Shown: piece by piece, positions 6,975 through 7,309 of the stretch
Position numbering within the stretch: the stretch's first letter is position 1
How the letters are laid out: each line of letters opens with the position of its first letter
The notes under the pieces: generated by a model
Told to the model about the DNA's origin: nothing
Seen by the model: the letters and a program-made list of their open reading frames with translations, nothing else
The model's database searches: none
Assembly: GCA_026388755.1 (NCBI GenBank)
Contig: JAPLJE010000280.1
Location: 1 to 7,309 of the forward strand
DNA: 7,309 nt
Source of the DNA: Deltaproteobacteria bacterium
GTDB taxonomy: Bacteria; Desulfobacterota; Desulfobacteria; Desulfobacterales; Desulfatirhabdiaceae
Direction: 5' to 3'
Translations under genes and position numbers: made by a program

Positions 6975-7013
6975 CTCTTTTCATACAATATACGGATAGT
7001 GAATTCAATGCAA
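6961..7013. promoter_or_regulatory. Possible overlapping divergent promoters between the two operators
   Basis: Plus strand: TTTATA (6961-6966), 17-bp spacer, TACAAT (6984-6989; 5 of 6 to the -10 consensus). Minus strand: TTGCAT (7013-7008), 17-bp spacer, TATTGT (6990-6985). The two -10 elements overlap, and the plus-strand -35 lies within operator O1. The matches are modest and the call is tentative. Confidence 0.3.
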
Positions 7014-7016
7014 CAG

Positions 7017-7037
7017 GGCCAAAATATAAAACTGGCA
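7017..7037. promoter_or_regulatory. Candidate operator O2 (GGCCA-N11-TGGCA dyad)
   Basis: Second copy of the 21-bp dyad, in opposite orientation to O1. One half-site is GGCCA rather than TGCCA. Its centre (7027) is 63 bp from that of O1 (6964), six turns of B-form DNA, so both sites would face the same side of the helix. It lies 121 bp upstream of the acyl-CoA dehydrogenase start. Confidence 0.58.
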
Positions 7038-7049
7038 TGCTGGATCCCG

Positions 7050-7074
7050 TTTCCCAGCTGGAAAAGGGTTTTCC
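7050..7074 (+). promoter_or_regulatory. Mutually exclusive small hairpins in the acyl-CoA dehydrogenase leader
   Basis: TTTCC (7050-7054) can pair with GGAAA (7060-7064). The same GGAAAA (7060-7065) can instead pair with TTTTCC (7069-7074) across GGG. The two stems share one arm and cannot form together. They are short, so function is uncertain. Confidence 0.3.
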
Positions 7075-7145
7075 CGATGGATATTACTCATTCTTTCGCT
7101 TTTTGCCTATCCACCTGAGCCGTTGAGGTATTTATTACATTAATC

Positions 7146-7150
7146 AAGGA
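7146..7150 (+). promoter_or_regulatory. Ribosome binding site of the acyl-CoA dehydrogenase gene
   Basis: AAGGA lies 8 nt before the ATG at 7159 and fixes the start of the gene that runs off the right edge. Confidence 0.75.
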
Positions 7151-7158
7151 ACTTTTTT

Positions 7159-7309
7159 ATGGCGCGGATTATTGCAGACCGCAGGGATATTGATTTTGTA
7201 TTGTATGAACAGCTTGACACGGAAGATTTGATCCGTTTTCCCAAATATAGGGAATTTAACCGGAAATTATTCGATATGACCATTTCCGAGGCCAGAAATT
7301 TCGGAATCA
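7159..7309 (+). CDS. Acyl-CoA dehydrogenase, N-terminal fragment (3' end beyond window)
   Basis: Only the first 50 codons are present: MARIIADRRDIDFVLYEQLD, then a charged helical stretch ending in SEARNFGI, open to the right edge. From memory, this matches the start of the long (about 600-aa) acyl-CoA dehydrogenases common in Desulfobacterota and other Proteobacteria, whose N-terminus reads roughly ADRRD-DFVL-EQ followed by a segment rich in EFN-K and SEAR. These FAD enzymes oxidise acyl-CoA to enoyl-CoA in fatty-acid or related beta-oxidation. No catalytic residue is visible in this fragment, so the call rests on the N-terminal pattern alone. It has a clear AAGGA RBS, a leader of up to about 160 nt, and a paired dyad upstream that may control it together with the divergent esterase. 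Confidence 0.68.
   Translation, partial: MARIIADRRDIDFVLYEQLDTEDLIRFPKYREFNRKLFDMTISEARNFGI

Larger units (their letters stand above)
6954..7037. repeat. 20-bp perfect inverted repeat with 44-bp spacer
   Basis: The 20 bases at 6954-6973 are the exact reverse complement of 7018-7037, with a 44-bp spacer. Immediately outside and inside the arms pairing breaks down (6953/7038 and 6974/7017 mismatch), so the repeat has sharp ends. It is in the divergent region between esterase and acyl-CoA dehydrogenase. The arms are best explained as two copies of one operator. Confidence 0.9.

Noticed and set aside
6970..6985. TGGCAC as a sigma-54 -24 element
   Set aside because: No TTGC-type -12 element follows at the required spacing.
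6953..6989. TTGCCA (6953-6958) as a -35 paired with TACAAT (6984-6989)
   Set aside because: The spacer is 25 bp, too long for a sigma-70 promoter; the TTGCCA is better explained as part of the dyad.
6954..7037. Small transposon-like (MITE) element
   Set aside because: No flanking target-site duplication was seen, and each arm is itself a dyad, which fits operators better. A genome-wide search would be needed to rule it out fully.
6732..7118. 128-codon plus-strand frame across the esterase start and divergent region
   Set aside because: It runs antisense to the lipoprotein signal region of the esterase and through the operator repeat, with no protein-like pattern.

Overview
The window looks like chromosome of a Gram-negative bacterium of moderate GC content. 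There are signal peptides, a lipoprotein, periplasmic binding machinery and an inner-membrane glycosyltransferase that uses lipid-linked sugar. The gene mix (HAMP-RsbU-type phosphatase, binding protein plus DAACS-type carrier, and a long-form acyl-CoA dehydrogenase beginning MARIIADRRDIDF) suggests a sulfate-reducing or related Desulfobacterota. This assignment is from memory of protein style and is not proven by the sequence. No tRNA, rRNA, CRISPR array or insertion sequence was seen.

Left block (2-3368, plus strand): the 3' part of a membrane-anchored HAMP plus PP2C/SpoIIE-type serine phosphatase, then a periplasmic family-3 solute-binding protein, then a DAACS-family (glutamate/dicarboxylate carrier) membrane protein. 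The last two overlap by 4 bp (ATGA), so they are almost certainly co-translated. The carrier has lost most of the Na+/substrate-binding signature residues of the family. Together the three look like a sensing and uptake module: an exported binding protein, an atypical membrane partner, and a phosphatase that could pass a signal to a cytoplasmic partner-switching pathway.

Middle block (3389-6217): a minus-strand, membrane-anchored Cys-dependent (dual-specificity-like) phosphatase with a C-terminal beta-rich domain. It is divergent from a plus-strand ArnT/GT39-like integral membrane glycosyltransferase. Both probably act at the periplasmic side of the inner membrane, which suggests an envelope-modification role.

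Right block (6231-7309): a minus-strand SGNH/GDSL lipoprotein esterase (TesA/arylesterase type) converges on the glycosyltransferase with only 13 bp between stop codons, inside a shared hairpin. It diverges from the start of an acyl-CoA dehydrogenase that runs off the right edge. The 235-bp divergent region between them holds a 20-bp perfect inverted repeat. This resolves into two copies of a 21-bp dyad (TGCCA-N11-TGGCA type) in opposite orientation, centred exactly 63 bp apart. It is a strong candidate for a paired operator controlling both genes.

The most interesting items are the binding-protein/degenerate-DAACS/phosphatase operon and the paired dyad operator.
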